Shown in pieces: positions 45,815-57,229 of a stretch of DNA of 64,000 bases; positions within the stretch are counted from its first letter, which is position 1, and each line of letters opens with the position of its first letter. The position numbers were made by a program, and so were the translations under genes. The stretch is from contig CAJQUN010000014.1 of assembly GCA_907163345.1 (NCBI GenBank), forward strand, positions 434,001-498,000. Reading direction: 5' to 3'. The DNA is from Haberlea rhodopensis. Its lineage: Eukaryota; Streptophyta; Magnoliopsida; Lamiales; Gesneriaceae. The notes beneath the pieces were generated by a model. It made no database searches, was not told the DNA's origin, and worked only from the letters and a program-made list of their open reading frames with translations.

Positions 45815-46011
45815 TCCCACTAAAAACCCAACTCATAGGTTTTCACCAAAATGAGAATACAATCTCAATCTTTGGATCCAACTGATCCCAAATGCCTGAT
45901 TAAACAACCTCGGGAGACGTAAAACCGTAATTAATTCCTAATTGCCACAATAAAAATCCATCAAGGATTAATACCACACCGGATTAACACCATAAATCCC
46001 GGGACATCACA
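45815..46011 (-). mobile_element. LardE 5' LTR, remaining part
   Basis: It continues the sequence broken at 19592 and matches 13091-13280. It ends GGGACATCACA before the second gatgc. Confidence 0.93.
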
Positions 46012-46031
46012 GATGCACTTGCAAGGGCTGA
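46012..46031 (+). pseudogene. 20-bp scrap of TekD gag
   Basis: It starts with the LardE target copy gatgc and continues the codons for D-A-L-A-R-A of gag, as in TekA (39925-39945). It then stops at LtrG. It shows that the host gag continued here before a second insertion. Confidence 0.85.
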
Positions 46032-47209
46032 TGTAAGGACCCCCGTGCCCTTAACCCGATATTAGTGTATTAACCCCTGTACTTAGTGCATACTGTCATG
46101 TTATTAAGGGGAAAGTGATCTCTAGCATGGATACCCTCTATAAAATTCCTTTACATTAATCATATAATATCTATACTTTCCCAACATATTCCATAAAACA
46201 TGTCATGCACCTTTAAACATACACTAACATGTTCTCAATTCATTTTGCAATTCATAAATAGTTGCATGCAACACATAAATGAAAAGAGAAAGGCCATTGC
46301 CTTCTTTATACATTCCATATACACATAATACTGCTCACATGCGAGCGTCGAATAATTAGGCGTGTATCTAATGTATAAAGTATCATGCTCAATATCATCG
46401 CTGGTACCTCGATCCTGGGAGCACCTCAAATCCACCGCTCGAGCTCAATTCCAAGCCATCGATGTACCTAATAACCTGCCCCAACAGAGACAGCCCCCAA
46501 GCGGGGTGAGCATACCAATGTCCCAAATCCCATCACAATAATACAATTCATAATTTACAACATGTAAGTGCTATGAAATATAAAAGATACTCCCTGGATG
46601 GCATCATCCTCATCCGGGATCCCCTGTACTGTCCCTGTTCTCAAAATAACTGAAACCATCAAATTCCCAAATGCCAGTTAATCATTACATTGATTAACAA
46701 ATTCACTTGCCACATACCGACATTATAACAATAATATTAAATCATTAAACAATGATCACAAATATCCCATATGTCCCTTTTATGGTTCCATAGTTCTATT
46801 TCATTGCTCGCTCTACAATAGCGACATTTCAGTCTCACGCATGCTCAACAGCACTGGCGTCATAACCGATGTTCGCTCAAAGGTGACCACATCCAATCAT
46901 TGCTCGCTCGAAAGCGGCACCATGCAGTCCCAATGCATATACATCCCTTTGTAGCAATTACCATTAACCATGTACTTCAATATCCATCAATATCCATTTA
47001 TTGCTAAAACCATATGTCAGGCATTTCCATATACATTTATTGCAATACAGTGTGTCATGCACTCAACAATTGCATTTCAAATAAAGGGCTATGCTCATAC
47101 GTTATACGTACCTTATACTTTCCGTAGTTCGAGTCCGACTTCGCCCGAGTCCCACGATCCGATGAATTATGTGCTAACACACAAAAACTCACAATCAGCA
47201 ACAAGCATG
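46032..47209 (-). mobile_element. LTR 'LtrG', 3' part, minus orientation
   Basis: It starts TGTAAGGACCCCCGTGCCC like LardE but is clearly diverged. It keeps the exon-like segment (47111-47173) and a palindrome with one worn arm (about 47098-47110). It was inserted in the same gag only 20 bp from LardE and is cut by the Cop2 LTR at 47210. The upstream half (cluster, TATA, start) is not in the window. Confidence 0.85.
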
Positions 47210-48694
47210 TGTTAGTAATCCTTAGAGCATACAACGCAGCGGAATTAAAATTTTGGATTACTAAACCGCGGATCTATACTAAGGTTATCATATCGGATAA
47301 AGGATATACGAAGGTCTCACCCTTGTAGCGTGTTTGAGCAGATTCCACGGAGCAGCACCACGTCCAACGCCTCCTCGGAGTCACTAGCAAAACTTAACAA
47401 GTTTTGCCTCAACGGTATCCACACGATCAAATCGGGTGAAGGGATAGTTTAAGAACAAGTTGCTAGACAAGTTCTTAAACCGGAACAAGAAGCACACTCG
47501 ATTCCAAATCGATTAATGGCCCAAAACACCACAAGCACCCTTCGGTTATCAAGAAAAACCGAGAGCACAATATGGTCGGCGGCCGTGTGGCTTCTTAGAG
47601 TTTAGGTTGAATGATATGGATTGTCTTCTAGGAATTAATCATAACCTTGTATTTATATTATAAGATTTAATTAAGGTTTTCTTAAAGCCTCATGGGCCCA
47701 AACCCATGATTTAATTAAATCTTTATAATCTTTTAATTAAGACTCTTCTTAATTAATTAATTCATCCAATGAATTTAATTTCCCTTCTCGATTTAATCTT
47801 TTGTGTGACCCGATAGGATCTTGTAATGTTGGCAGTGACATAAAATCTCATTTTATTTCGCAAGCATTGAGCGGTATCTAGCAACATATCAATGCTACCC
47901 AAATTACAAGAATGTCAATGACTCGACATAACCATTAGATCTTGTGATAATATTAACCATGTAACTTAATCCCTTTGTCCTTTGTGTTTAGATTGAACAC
48001 GAGTCATGGAATAGTCATACTCGTATATTCAATCTTTATTTCTTGATCCCCAAGTAGAACTAGAATAAACGAATAAGCTCGATATCTCATATCGACTCAT
48101 TCGAGCATGGCCATGCATTTTCAAGGGCCAAACACATCTCCTGTTATATAGGAGGGACAAATCCTATCTCGATCAGTCAACATCCCTCTACATAATTCGT
48201 AGTGTATCCAATAGTCGCCTTTATAGTTTACCCTGTTACAGGTAACGTTTGACAATATCAAGATACATAACTCCTTATGTTGGGATCTCTGATGATCACA
48301 AGTCGTAAGGATTACATACATTATAATCACTATGAGAATTGCATATGATGATCATATAACTATCCATGTTGCATTCTCATGGTGGGTCTGTCCAGTACAT
48401 CGTTCTCTAACATGTACCCATGTGTTGATTTGATATCTCATATCAATGAACAGTTCATCAATCAACACATACTAGTCTCTACGTATTATCATTATCCATA
48501 TTCATGATAATACTTGACTAGGGACATCTTTAAGAATAATACAATATTATTCTAAGGACATTAACAGTATATATTAATTCACATTGCATAGTTAAAAGAA
48601 TAATATATAATAATGAATTGCCATTCATAAGATCATATTACATTGTATGTCATAAACAATCATCTAATGATATGTCTTAGGGCATATCCCAACA
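47210..48694 (-). mobile_element. Cop2 3' LTR (1485 bp)
   Basis: Reverse complement of a copia LTR: plus-strand TGTTAGTAATCC...GGCATATCCCAACA. It is related to the Cop1 LTR but diverged, with a different block around 47300-47650. It is followed by a PPT (48695-48710), which sets the minus orientation. Confidence 0.92.
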
Positions 48695-48777
48695 AATCTC
48701 ACACTTGCACTAAGACCACTCAGACATATACCTAATGCCTAGAGATCTAGTATGACGATCATGCTTCTGCTGTAACA

Positions 48778-51700
48778 GTGGCTTCGTCAATGGGTCAGTG
48801 GCTTCGTCAATGGGTCAGATACATTATCATTTGTTGGTACTTTGCATATTTTAACATCTCCCCTTTCAACGATTTCTCGAATGAAATGGAAACGCCTAAG
48901 TATGTGCTTGGATCTTTGGTGAGATCTAGGTTCCTTAGCCAATGCGATCGCTCCATTGTTGTCACAATAGAGTTCTATCGGATCTTTAATGCTAGGCACC
49001 ACTCCAAGTTCAGAAATGAACTTCCTCATCCAAACAGCTTCCTTTGCTGCATCCGAGGTAGCAATATACTCAGCTTCCGTTGTAGAATCGGCTACTGTTT
49101 CTTGCTTTGAACTCTTCCAGCTCACAGCACCTCCATTTAGGCAATACACATATCCAGATTGCGATCGAAAATCATCTTTGTCGGTTTGGAAGCTTGCATC
49201 AGTGTAACCCATTACATTGAGCTCTTCCTCACCTCCATAAATCAAGAATGTATCCTTAGTCCTTCTTAAGTACTTCAGGATGTTCTTGACAGCAATCCAG
49301 TGACCTTCACCTGGATCAACTTGATATCTGCTCGTCATGCTCAAAGCATACGATACATCGGGACGAGTACATATCATGGCATACATGATAGATCCAATAG
49401 CTGACGCATATGGAATCTTACTCATGCGTTGTCTCTCATCTGGTCTTGAAGGAAACTGTTCCTTCGAGAGATATATACCATGTGTCATAGGCACGAATCC
49501 TTTCTTTGATTCTTGCATGCTAAACCTTTTAAGCACTTTGTCTATGTATGTGCCTTGACTTAGGCCAAGAAGCCTTCTCGATCTATCTCTATAGATCTTG
49601 ATTCCTAATACATAGGTGGCTTCTCCCAAGTCTTTCATCGAAAAGCAGTTCCCTAGCCAAATCTTTACAGATTGTAAGGCAGGGATATCATTTCCAATGA
49701 GAAGTATGTCATCTACATACAACACTAGGAAAATGATTACACTCGCACTGACCTTCTTGTAGACACAAGGTTCATCTTCATTTTTGATAAAACCAAACTC
49801 TTTGATTGCATCATCAAAACGAATATTCCAACTCCGAGAAGCTTGCTTCAATCCATAAATGGATCGTTGTAGCTTGCATATCTTTCCAGCATCCTTTGGA
49901 TCGACAAAACCCTCGGGCTGTGTCATGTACACATCCTCGAGCAGATTTCCATTAAGGAAAGCTGTTTTGACATCCATCTGCCAGATTTCATAATCATGAA
50001 ATGCAGCTATTGCAAGCAAGATCCTTATGGATTTAACCATGGCCAATGGTGAAAAGGTTTCATCATAGTCAATACCATGAATTTGTTTGAATCCTTTTGC
50101 AACCAGCCGACCTTTATAGGTTTGTACGTTACCATCCATATCGGTCTTTTTCTTGAAAATCCATTTGCACCCTATGGGTCGTACCCCTTCAGGTGGATCA
50201 ACCAAAGTCCATACTTGGTTTGCATACATGGATTCCATCTCAGATTTCATGGCCTCTTGCCATTTCTCAGAATCAGTGCCCATTATAGCTTGTTGATAAG
50301 ATGACGGCTCATCCTCATCAATAAGTAGTAAGTCACCTTGTTGAGTCACAAGAAATCCATATCTCTGTGGCTCCCGGTGTTCTCTTACAGACCTACGCTG
50401 GGCTTGTGTCTCTTGAGCAGGTACTTCTTCCACAACAGGTTGCGGTGCCTGCTCTGTTTCCATCTCAATCTCAGGTTCAGTGTTTTTTTGTGGTTGAACT
50501 TCACTAAGTTCTATTTTTCTCCCACTGGTTTTTCTAGAAATAAATTCTCTTTCAAGAAATACACCAGTCCGAGCAACAACTACTTTGTTCTCGGTGGGAT
50601 AATAGAAATAGTATCCTTTCGTTTCCTTATGATACCCCACAAATAAACACTTATCAGATTTGGGTCCAAGTTTGTTAGTGGCGTGACGTCTAACGAAAGC
50701 CTCACAACCCCAAATCTTCATAAAAGACATACTAGGACGCTTCCCAGTCCATATCTCATATGGTGTCTTTTCCACTGATTTAGATGGAACACGGTTCAGT
50801 AAGAAAATCGCTGTTTCTAGAGCGTGTCCCCAAAACGATATCGGAAGATCTGCATGACTCATCATTGATCTAACCATGTCTAACAAGGTTCGATTTCTCC
50901 TCTCGGATACGCCATTCCATTGTGGAGTATACGGAGGAGTGAGTTGTGGGACTATCCCACACTCCTTTAGATAGTCATGAAACTCTTGGCTTAAGTATTC
51001 ACCTCCTCGATCTGATCGAAGGATTTTGATACTTTTGCCAAGTTGGTTTTGTACTCCATTCTTGAAATCTTTGAACTTTTCAAAGGTTTCATGCTTATGC
51101 TTCATTAGGTACACATACCCATATCTACTGAGGTCATCAGTAAATGTAACGAAGTATTGAAAACCACCTCTAGCTTGTGTACTTATTGGTCCACATACAT
51201 CACTATGTATTAGTCCCAATAAAACATTTGCCCTTTCAACATGTCCTTTGAAAGGGGCTTTAGTCATCTTGCCCATTAAACAAGATTCGCATGTTTCATA
51301 TGATTCAAAATCAAATGAATCTAATACTCCATCCTTATGAAGTTTAGATATGCGGTTCTCGTTTATGTGGCCCAAGCGACAATGCCAGAGATAAGTCGGA
51401 TTACAATCATTATTTTTAATCCTTTTAGTATTTATGTTATAGATAGGCATATCAAGATTTAATAAATAAAGACCATTCACCATTTGTGCATTAGCATAAA
51501 ACATATCATTTAAATAAATAGAACAACAGTTGTCCTTTATTATAAATGAAAAACCACACTTGTCTAAACAAGAAATAGAAATTATGTTTTTGGTAATGGA
51601 TGGCACAAAATAACAGTCTTTTAAAACCAATGATAAACCAGAAAGCAAAGATAAATAATAATCTCCTATAGCTCATGCAGCAACTCTTGCTCCATTTCCA

Positions 51701-52341
51701 ACTCGGAGATCAACTTCGCCTTTCGCCAACAATCTACTCTTTTTGAGGTCCTGCACATTTACACAAATGTGAGATCCACATCCAGTATCTAATACCCATG
51801 ATGAAGAAGTAGATAAATTGACTTCTATAACAAAAATACCTGAAGTGGAAGTCACACTTCCTTTCTTTAGATCCTCCAGATATACTTTGCAGTTTCTTTT
51901 CCAATGGCAAGTCTCACCGTAATGGAAACAGTTCCCTTCCTTCGCTATCCCTCCCTTTGGTTTCAGTGCATAAGACTTTGGCTTAGATTTAACAAAGACC
52001 TTCTTTGCTTTCTTATTGCCTTTAGCTTTGGCCTTTCCTTTGCCCTTATTCACAATAAGAACATTTGTGGCCTTAGTCTTCTTTGTATTTGCTTCATATG
52101 TTCTCACAATACCAAGCAATTGTGGTAGAGTCTTTTCCATGTCAGTCATATTGTAATTTACTACAAATTGACTGAAGCTCGCAGGCAACGATTGCAAGAT
52201 CACATCGGTGGCCAACTCTTGGTCCAATGGAAAACCCAGCTTCTCCAGATTCTCAATGTACCCAATCATCTTGAGCAGATGAGTTCCAACTAGGCTTCCC
52301 TCTACCATCCTACACTGGAATAACGCCTTAGAGACGTCATA
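48778..52341 (-). pseudogene. Cop2 copia polyprotein gene, 5' end lost
   Basis: On the minus strand, from the truncated gag at 52341: knuckle-like CFHYGETCHWKRNC, in which two residues of the normal CCHC pattern are altered (C to Y, G to C), then protease WVLDTGCGSHIC, the full integrase, RT LYVDDILLIG and RNase H. A single TTA to TGA at 51673-51675 splits it in two. A 20-bp tandem duplication (48778-48797 and 48798-48817) shifts the last codons and ends the frame at KPLTH. The ORF from 51648 to 48787 is 953 codons long. It holds the 134 bp that Cop1 lost. Gag is cut at 52341 by the TekC LTR. Confidence 0.94.
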
Positions 52342-52652
52342 TGTGATATCCCCGAAATGATTATGTGATTTTAATCATTTAATTTAAATTATGATGATTT
52401 GAGTGTTAATTCATGGGATTGAATAAATATTATTGGGGAGATTCATTTCAGGGTGCATGTGGTATATGTTGGGTTTTTGGGGTAGTGGCATGTTTATTTA
52501 GGGTGTGTGTTATTTGTTTTGGTAAAGCATGTTTAAATGGGAATCAAAGTATTTTATTGAGAAAATACTATAAATATCATGTGAGGACATTTTAATGCAT
52601 CGTGCTAAATACCGGGACCAAAACATAACACATCAAACCACCCAACACCCAA

Positions 52653-52672
52653 CCCCCCCCCCCCCCCCCCCC
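52653..52672. repeat. Poly-C tract, 20 C
   Basis: An uninterrupted run of C in the C-rich upstream part of the TekC LTR. The length is likely to be unstable or mis-called. Confidence 0.95.
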
Positions 52673-53510
52673 AACCCATGCCAATCAACTTACACATGCT
52701 GACTTTACACCCCACTTGGCTCAATCATTTCACCACTCTCAGCCATCCCAAAACTCGGCCCTTCTCTCCCATTTCTTCACCAGCACTTGCTAAGCAAAAT
52801 TCTGAGGAGCTTTCCCTTTTTCATCGCCTGGAAGCCTTTGAAAAATCGGAGCAAAACAGGGTGAGAAACCATGCTCTGTTTTTGTTTTTAAGCTTATTAA
52901 GTTCTTGCTTTTAAGTGTGGTAAAAATGGCATGTTAGCTTAGGTTTCTTGAAACCTTCGATTTAAATGCTTACATGGTGTTATTATGTAACTCTCAGTAT
53001 TTTTCCTTATGTATATTACATGTTTTATGTTGAGGAAATAAGCATGTAAAGAAGGGTGTTCGGAAATCTGGGTAGGAGTATGCCCTGTTTTTCTGGAAAA
53101 TGTGGACTGGGAGTGATTTTGAGGAGGTGATATTATGCATGTTAGATGGGTTTTAGGGTGAACCTTCGATTTGAGTACATGCATGGTAGTTTGCAAAGCC
53201 CAGGACGTTTTATGTTTGAGCATGTTTTATGTTATATGTCATAGTTTTAATAGCATGAAATGAAGTGCTCAAGAAATCTGGAAATGAATATGTTGCCCTG
53301 TTTCCAGGAAAGTTGATCGAGTACTTGTGTAAATGGTCGACGTTTATGCATGTGGGCTTGTGTTTGGGGTGTAAATTTGATATGGTTACACTCAGGGTAG
53401 TATGCTATAACTGCTAGCATGTTGGTGTTGGCATGTTGTATGTCGTACATGTTAGATTGAAGGGTATAAAAATCGGTGTTAGAGAATTCTGGAAAATCTG
53501 GGTTGATTAT

Positions 53511-53600
53511 GATCGATCGATCGATCGGCAAAAGCCGTAGCTTTTTTGTTTAATTCAAACAGTTCACCGATCGATCGGTGATGAGGTCCGATCGATCGGT
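53511..53600. repeat. GATCGATCG palindromes in TekC LTR
   Basis: Three sites, one extended to GATCGATCGATCGATCGG. Fewer than in the other families, but at the same place. Confidence 0.92.
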
Positions 53601-53688
53601 AGTGTTTTTTTTTAAATGTAGAATTTGTTTTAAATTTTGATATTGGATTGTAATGAGACATCTAATATTGTGTTGTACACTGGTGTAG

Positions 53689-53769
53689 AGCCTTCATAGA
53701 CAGCTACAAAGCGCAGGGGATAGAGTCCCACAACACACTACATTTTGAAAAGGTACGTAAGCGACGTAC
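53689..53769 (+). other. TekC exon-like segment and palindrome
   Basis: A 64-nt segment between GGTGTAG and GAAAAG|GTACGTAAG. Arms 53753-53758 and 53764-53769. Its inside is poorly similar to TekA, yet its edges and length are kept. Confidence 0.6.
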
Positions 53770-53953
53770 GGGCATCCCAACGGTAACATGTACTTTATGT
53801 TGTCTTTTTGACACATGATGAATGCAATGTGATGCATTAAGAGTTTGATACATGTTATTATGCATTGTTGTTGCATATTGTGAGGTGGAATAAAGAGGTG
53901 TATTCCACGAGTCAAGAGAGATCACAGTGTATGTTTAATGCTTATGCTCGTTC

Positions 53954-54088
53954 TGTAGTAATGATGCGGGGAGGATTGTACCGCTCATTATGAGGTTCTG
54001 TAGTAATGAAGCGGGGAGGATTGTACCGCTCATTATGAGTTTATGTAGTAATGAAGCGGGGAGGATTGTACCGCTCATTATGAGTTGT
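53954..54088. repeat. 45-bp minisatellite, 3 units, TekC LTR
   Basis: Unit starts at 53954, 53999 and 54044. Each holds GCGGGGAGGATTGTACCGC. Confidence 0.93.
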
Positions 54089-54649
54089 GGAAACAAGAAG
54101 CATTAACATAGCTGTTGATATATGACTCAAAAGATATGTAAAGAAAGAGGTGATATGTCATGACATTATTAAAGGATCCATAATTTCATATAATGTGTTT
54201 TATTATGAGTTATGGTACAGGGACAACCAATGGGCGTTGTAAATGCTTGGAAATACAGGAAGTGCTTTGTATTTATGATTTGTGCATTTACACTTTACAT
54301 TCATATTATGTTGTATATGAATTATGATATGCTCATGTGTTGGGGGTTGTCTTTGTAGGTGCTTTTGTTGATGAGAACCAGGGTCGGGGTTGATATGCTG
54401 AGCTGTAAGGAGTGCTACAGGATTAGCATGTTAGAGAAAAAAATTATGTATAGCTTCTACTGAGTAGAGTAAGACTATAATGTAGTACCTTTGTAGGAAT
54501 TTGTGTTATTCCTTTTGAAACATTTTGGTACTGTAATCTCTAAAGCTCAGGTTAATCAACACGGCACGTTACTCTGATATAATCACATGAATGTTTAGTT
54601 CTCTAAATTGCACCTTAGTATCTGTTTGATAACGGGGTCTTACATTTAG

Positions 54650-54661
54650 TGGTATCAGAGC
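54650..54661 (+). promoter_or_regulatory. TekC primer-binding site (tRNA-iMet)
   Basis: TGGTATCAGAGC, five bases after the LTR. Confidence 0.92.
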
Positions 54662-54861
54662 AGTGGTTAGATAACCAGTGAAGAGTGAAGGGTAGCCTTT
54701 AGAAACAAGTTGACTAGGTATTCATTTGGGCATGCTTATGCATGTGATGCATATGGTTGTATAAGTTTTATACTAACATGCTTTGAATATGATACTCTTG
54801 TTATCTAACAGCTTATATTATGAACTGCTTTTGGTATTGTTGTTAACTCTTGTGTTACAGC

Positions 54862-55867
54862 ATGGCTGAGATTAACCCGGAGAACCCCAATGAGGAGGTA
54901 GGGGCTATGGACAGTAGGAATGCCAGTATTGCTCAGCTGAATCCTTTACCACCACCTGCTGTGGGCATGGAGCCCAGTGTACAGATGTTACTGCCAGGGG
55001 AGCTCAGTTTGAAGCAGTTTCTGAGTTTCCATCCGCCCATATTTGAGGGGATTGAGTCTGGTGAAGTAGCCGAGGAGTGGTTGGAGCGTATAGAGTAAAT
55101 ACTTGTGACTGCACCCTGTGCACGCACGGCATGGCTGAGGTTAGCCGAGTTTCAGATGGCTAAGAAGCCTGCTATGTGGTGGAAGACCACCGTGATGGAG
55201 CTAAGAGCTCTAGGTATGGCAGTTGACTGGACTGTATTCCGGACCCAGTTCCTTAACCGGTATTTCTCTGCAGCTGCCAGACAATTAAAGGAAGACGAGT
55301 TCAATGCTTTGAAGCAGGGTAGCATGTCAGTGTCAGACTACGCTATGCAGTATTCCTCACTGCTGAGGTATGTACCTCATATCGCTGTGAGCAGCCATGC
55401 AGAGATGAGGAACTTTCTGAAGGGATTGAGGCCATAGCTGTTTGATCGGGTTATCTCCAACAACCCCAGCTCATTTGATGACGCCCTGACACGGGCAGAG
55501 TTGGCGGAGATTGCGGTGGGCGCGTATAAGGATGATGTACCCCCTTCAGTACCACCACCGAGGCCTGTTGCTGATAGTTTGAGGCCACGAGGGGATCAGT
55601 TCAAGGCTCGTGGGGCCTCATCATCTTCCAGATTTAGTGGGAAGAAGTCTCAGGGTCAGAAACAAATCAATCGGGGACCCACACAGGGGAGCAAGGCAGG
55701 GGGAAACCGATGTAACAACTGTGGAGGATGGCACTCGTCACGGGACTGCCAGGGTTGCTATGTTTGTGGCAAGGTGGGCCACTTGGCTCGAGGTTGCCCC
55801 GATCGGAGAGCACCACAGAGACAGGCAGACTCTGGGCCGAATGGGCCAAGGTTTGATGCTGGGTCAC
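54862..55867 (+). pseudogene. TekC gag, broken, fused to a foreign pol
   Basis: ATG at 54862 after acceptor-like GTGTTACAG. Gag motifs: LPGELSLKQFLSFHPP, EEWLERIE, AMWWKTTVMELRALG. Knuckles CNNCGGWHSSRDC and CYVCGKVGHLARGC. TAA at 55096-55098 (expected Gln) and TAG at 55435-55437 (expected Glu) interrupt it. Just after the second knuckle (about 55866) the sequence changes abruptly to TekA-like RNase H in another frame. Protease, RT and the first part of RNase H are missing. Confidence 0.92.
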
Positions 55868-57229
55868 TCAGGCTGAACTAAATATGCGTCAAAGAAGATG
55901 GATGGATTTGCTCAAGGATTATGACTGTGAGATTGAGTACCATCCTGGTAAAGCAAATTTGATAGCAGACGCCTTAAGTCGGAAGGTGAAGAGTACTGCT
56001 GAAGACGCTATGTGTTTATCAGCGATGATGACTTCTTATTGCCATCTGGGCTATGATTTTGATGTGGACACGTCGCCGGTGCGAGTGTCGACCTTATTGG
56101 CCGAGCCAGACGTATTTGAGGCTATCAGGAAAGCCCAGAGGTTAGATGATGAAGTTCAGAGATGGTCATCGATAGTACTTCGAGGGCAACCATCAAAGTT
56201 CAGAATGGCAGAAGATGATTCCTTAAGGCTGGGCAACCGATGGGTAGTCCCAAATACACCAGAGTTGCGTAGAGGAATATTGGAGCGAGCCCACAGTAGT
56301 CGGTTCAGTATCCACCCAGGAGGAAGAAAGATGTACAAGGACCTATGTGGTCAATTCTGGTGGAGACGCATGAAGCGTGATGTTATGACTTTCGTCAAAA
56401 GATGTTTGATCTGCCAACAAGTGAATACAGAAAGACAGAGGCCTGGTGGCGAGCTGAAGAGCTTGGAAGTACCTAAGTGGAAGTGGGAGCACATATCTAT
56501 GGACTTCGTGACCCACCTACCAAGAACGGCCTCAGGATTTGATGTGATCTGGGTAATCGTGGATAGGCTGACGAAGGTAGCTCATTTCATCCCCTACTGT
56601 ATGACTTTCACATACCTAAAGATGGCCCAATTGTATGTACGGGATGTGGTGAGGTTGCATGGTATTCCAGTCTCGATTGTGTCTGACAGAGACCCATTAC
56701 TTCAAATTTCTGGGAGGGTCTCCAGACGGCTCTGGGCACCGAAGTGAGACTGAGTATAGCTTATCACCCTCAGACAGACGGCCAAACAGAGCGTACCATA
56801 CAGACGCTCGCAGATATACTGAGGGCATGTGTTTTGGAGTTTGATACTCCGTGGCAAGATTCTATACCACTGGTTGAGTTCTCCTATAATAACAGCTATC
56901 AGGCGAGCATTCAAATGGCCCCTTTTGAAGCTCTTTATGGTCGACGCTGTAGGTCACCGCTGTATTGGGAGGACTTGACAAGTAAAGCGTTCGGAGGACC
57001 GGATATGATTAAGGACACGGAAGAAAAGATTAAGATGATACGTTTAAAGATGAAAGCGGCCCAAGATAGGCAAGCAGCCTATGCCAATAAGCGGCGACGA
57101 CCGCTAGAATTCCAAGTAGGAGACAATGTTTTCTTGAAAATCTCACCCTTCAGGGGTGTGGTTCGTTTTGGTATGCGGGGTAAGTTATCTCCAAGATATG
57201 TCGGACCGTATGAGGTGTTACATCGTATT
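55868..57229 (+). pseudogene. TekA2 RNase H end and integrase, first part
   Basis: It starts inside the RNase H region (MRQRRWMDLLKDYDCEIEYH) and continues through the integrase zinc region (FVKRCLICQQVN) and catalytic core (MDFVTHLPR, SDRDP, DGQTERT) to the C-terminal YVGPYEVLHRI. A short deletion near 56697 (after SDRDP) shifts the frame. The gene is interrupted at 57229 by LtrF, whose first bases TGA act as a stop. It resumes at 59817. Confidence 0.92.

Larger units (their letters stand above)
10786..46011 (-). mobile_element. LardE: coding-free gypsy element (LARD-like) hosting a four-element nest
   Basis: It runs from TGTAAGGACCC (10786) to ...GACATCACA (46011), flanked by TSD gatgc (10781-10785 and 46012-46016). 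Without the nested insert it has two LTRs (10786-13280, and 17294-19592 plus 45815-46011) around about 4.0 kb of internal DNA. The primer site is on the minus strand at 17278-17289 and the PPT region at 13281-13320, which sets the orientation. The LTRs differ by roughly 3% by eye. No gag or pol remains, so it would need proteins in trans, as described for large retrotransposon derivatives. Confidence 0.9.
52342..54644 (+). mobile_element. TekC 5' LTR (2303 bp)
   Basis: It starts TGTGATATCCCCGAAATG and ends GGGGTCTTACA before the primer site. TATA-like CTAAATACCGGG near 52605, donor-like ACAGG|GTGAGA (GT at 52861), a short GATCGATCG cluster (53511-53600), exon-like 53689-53752, a 45-bp minisatellite (53954-54088), and acceptor-like TCTTTGTAG ending 54358. 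It is inserted into the Cop2 gag. No matching TSD was found, because the right side is rearranged. Confidence 0.93.
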
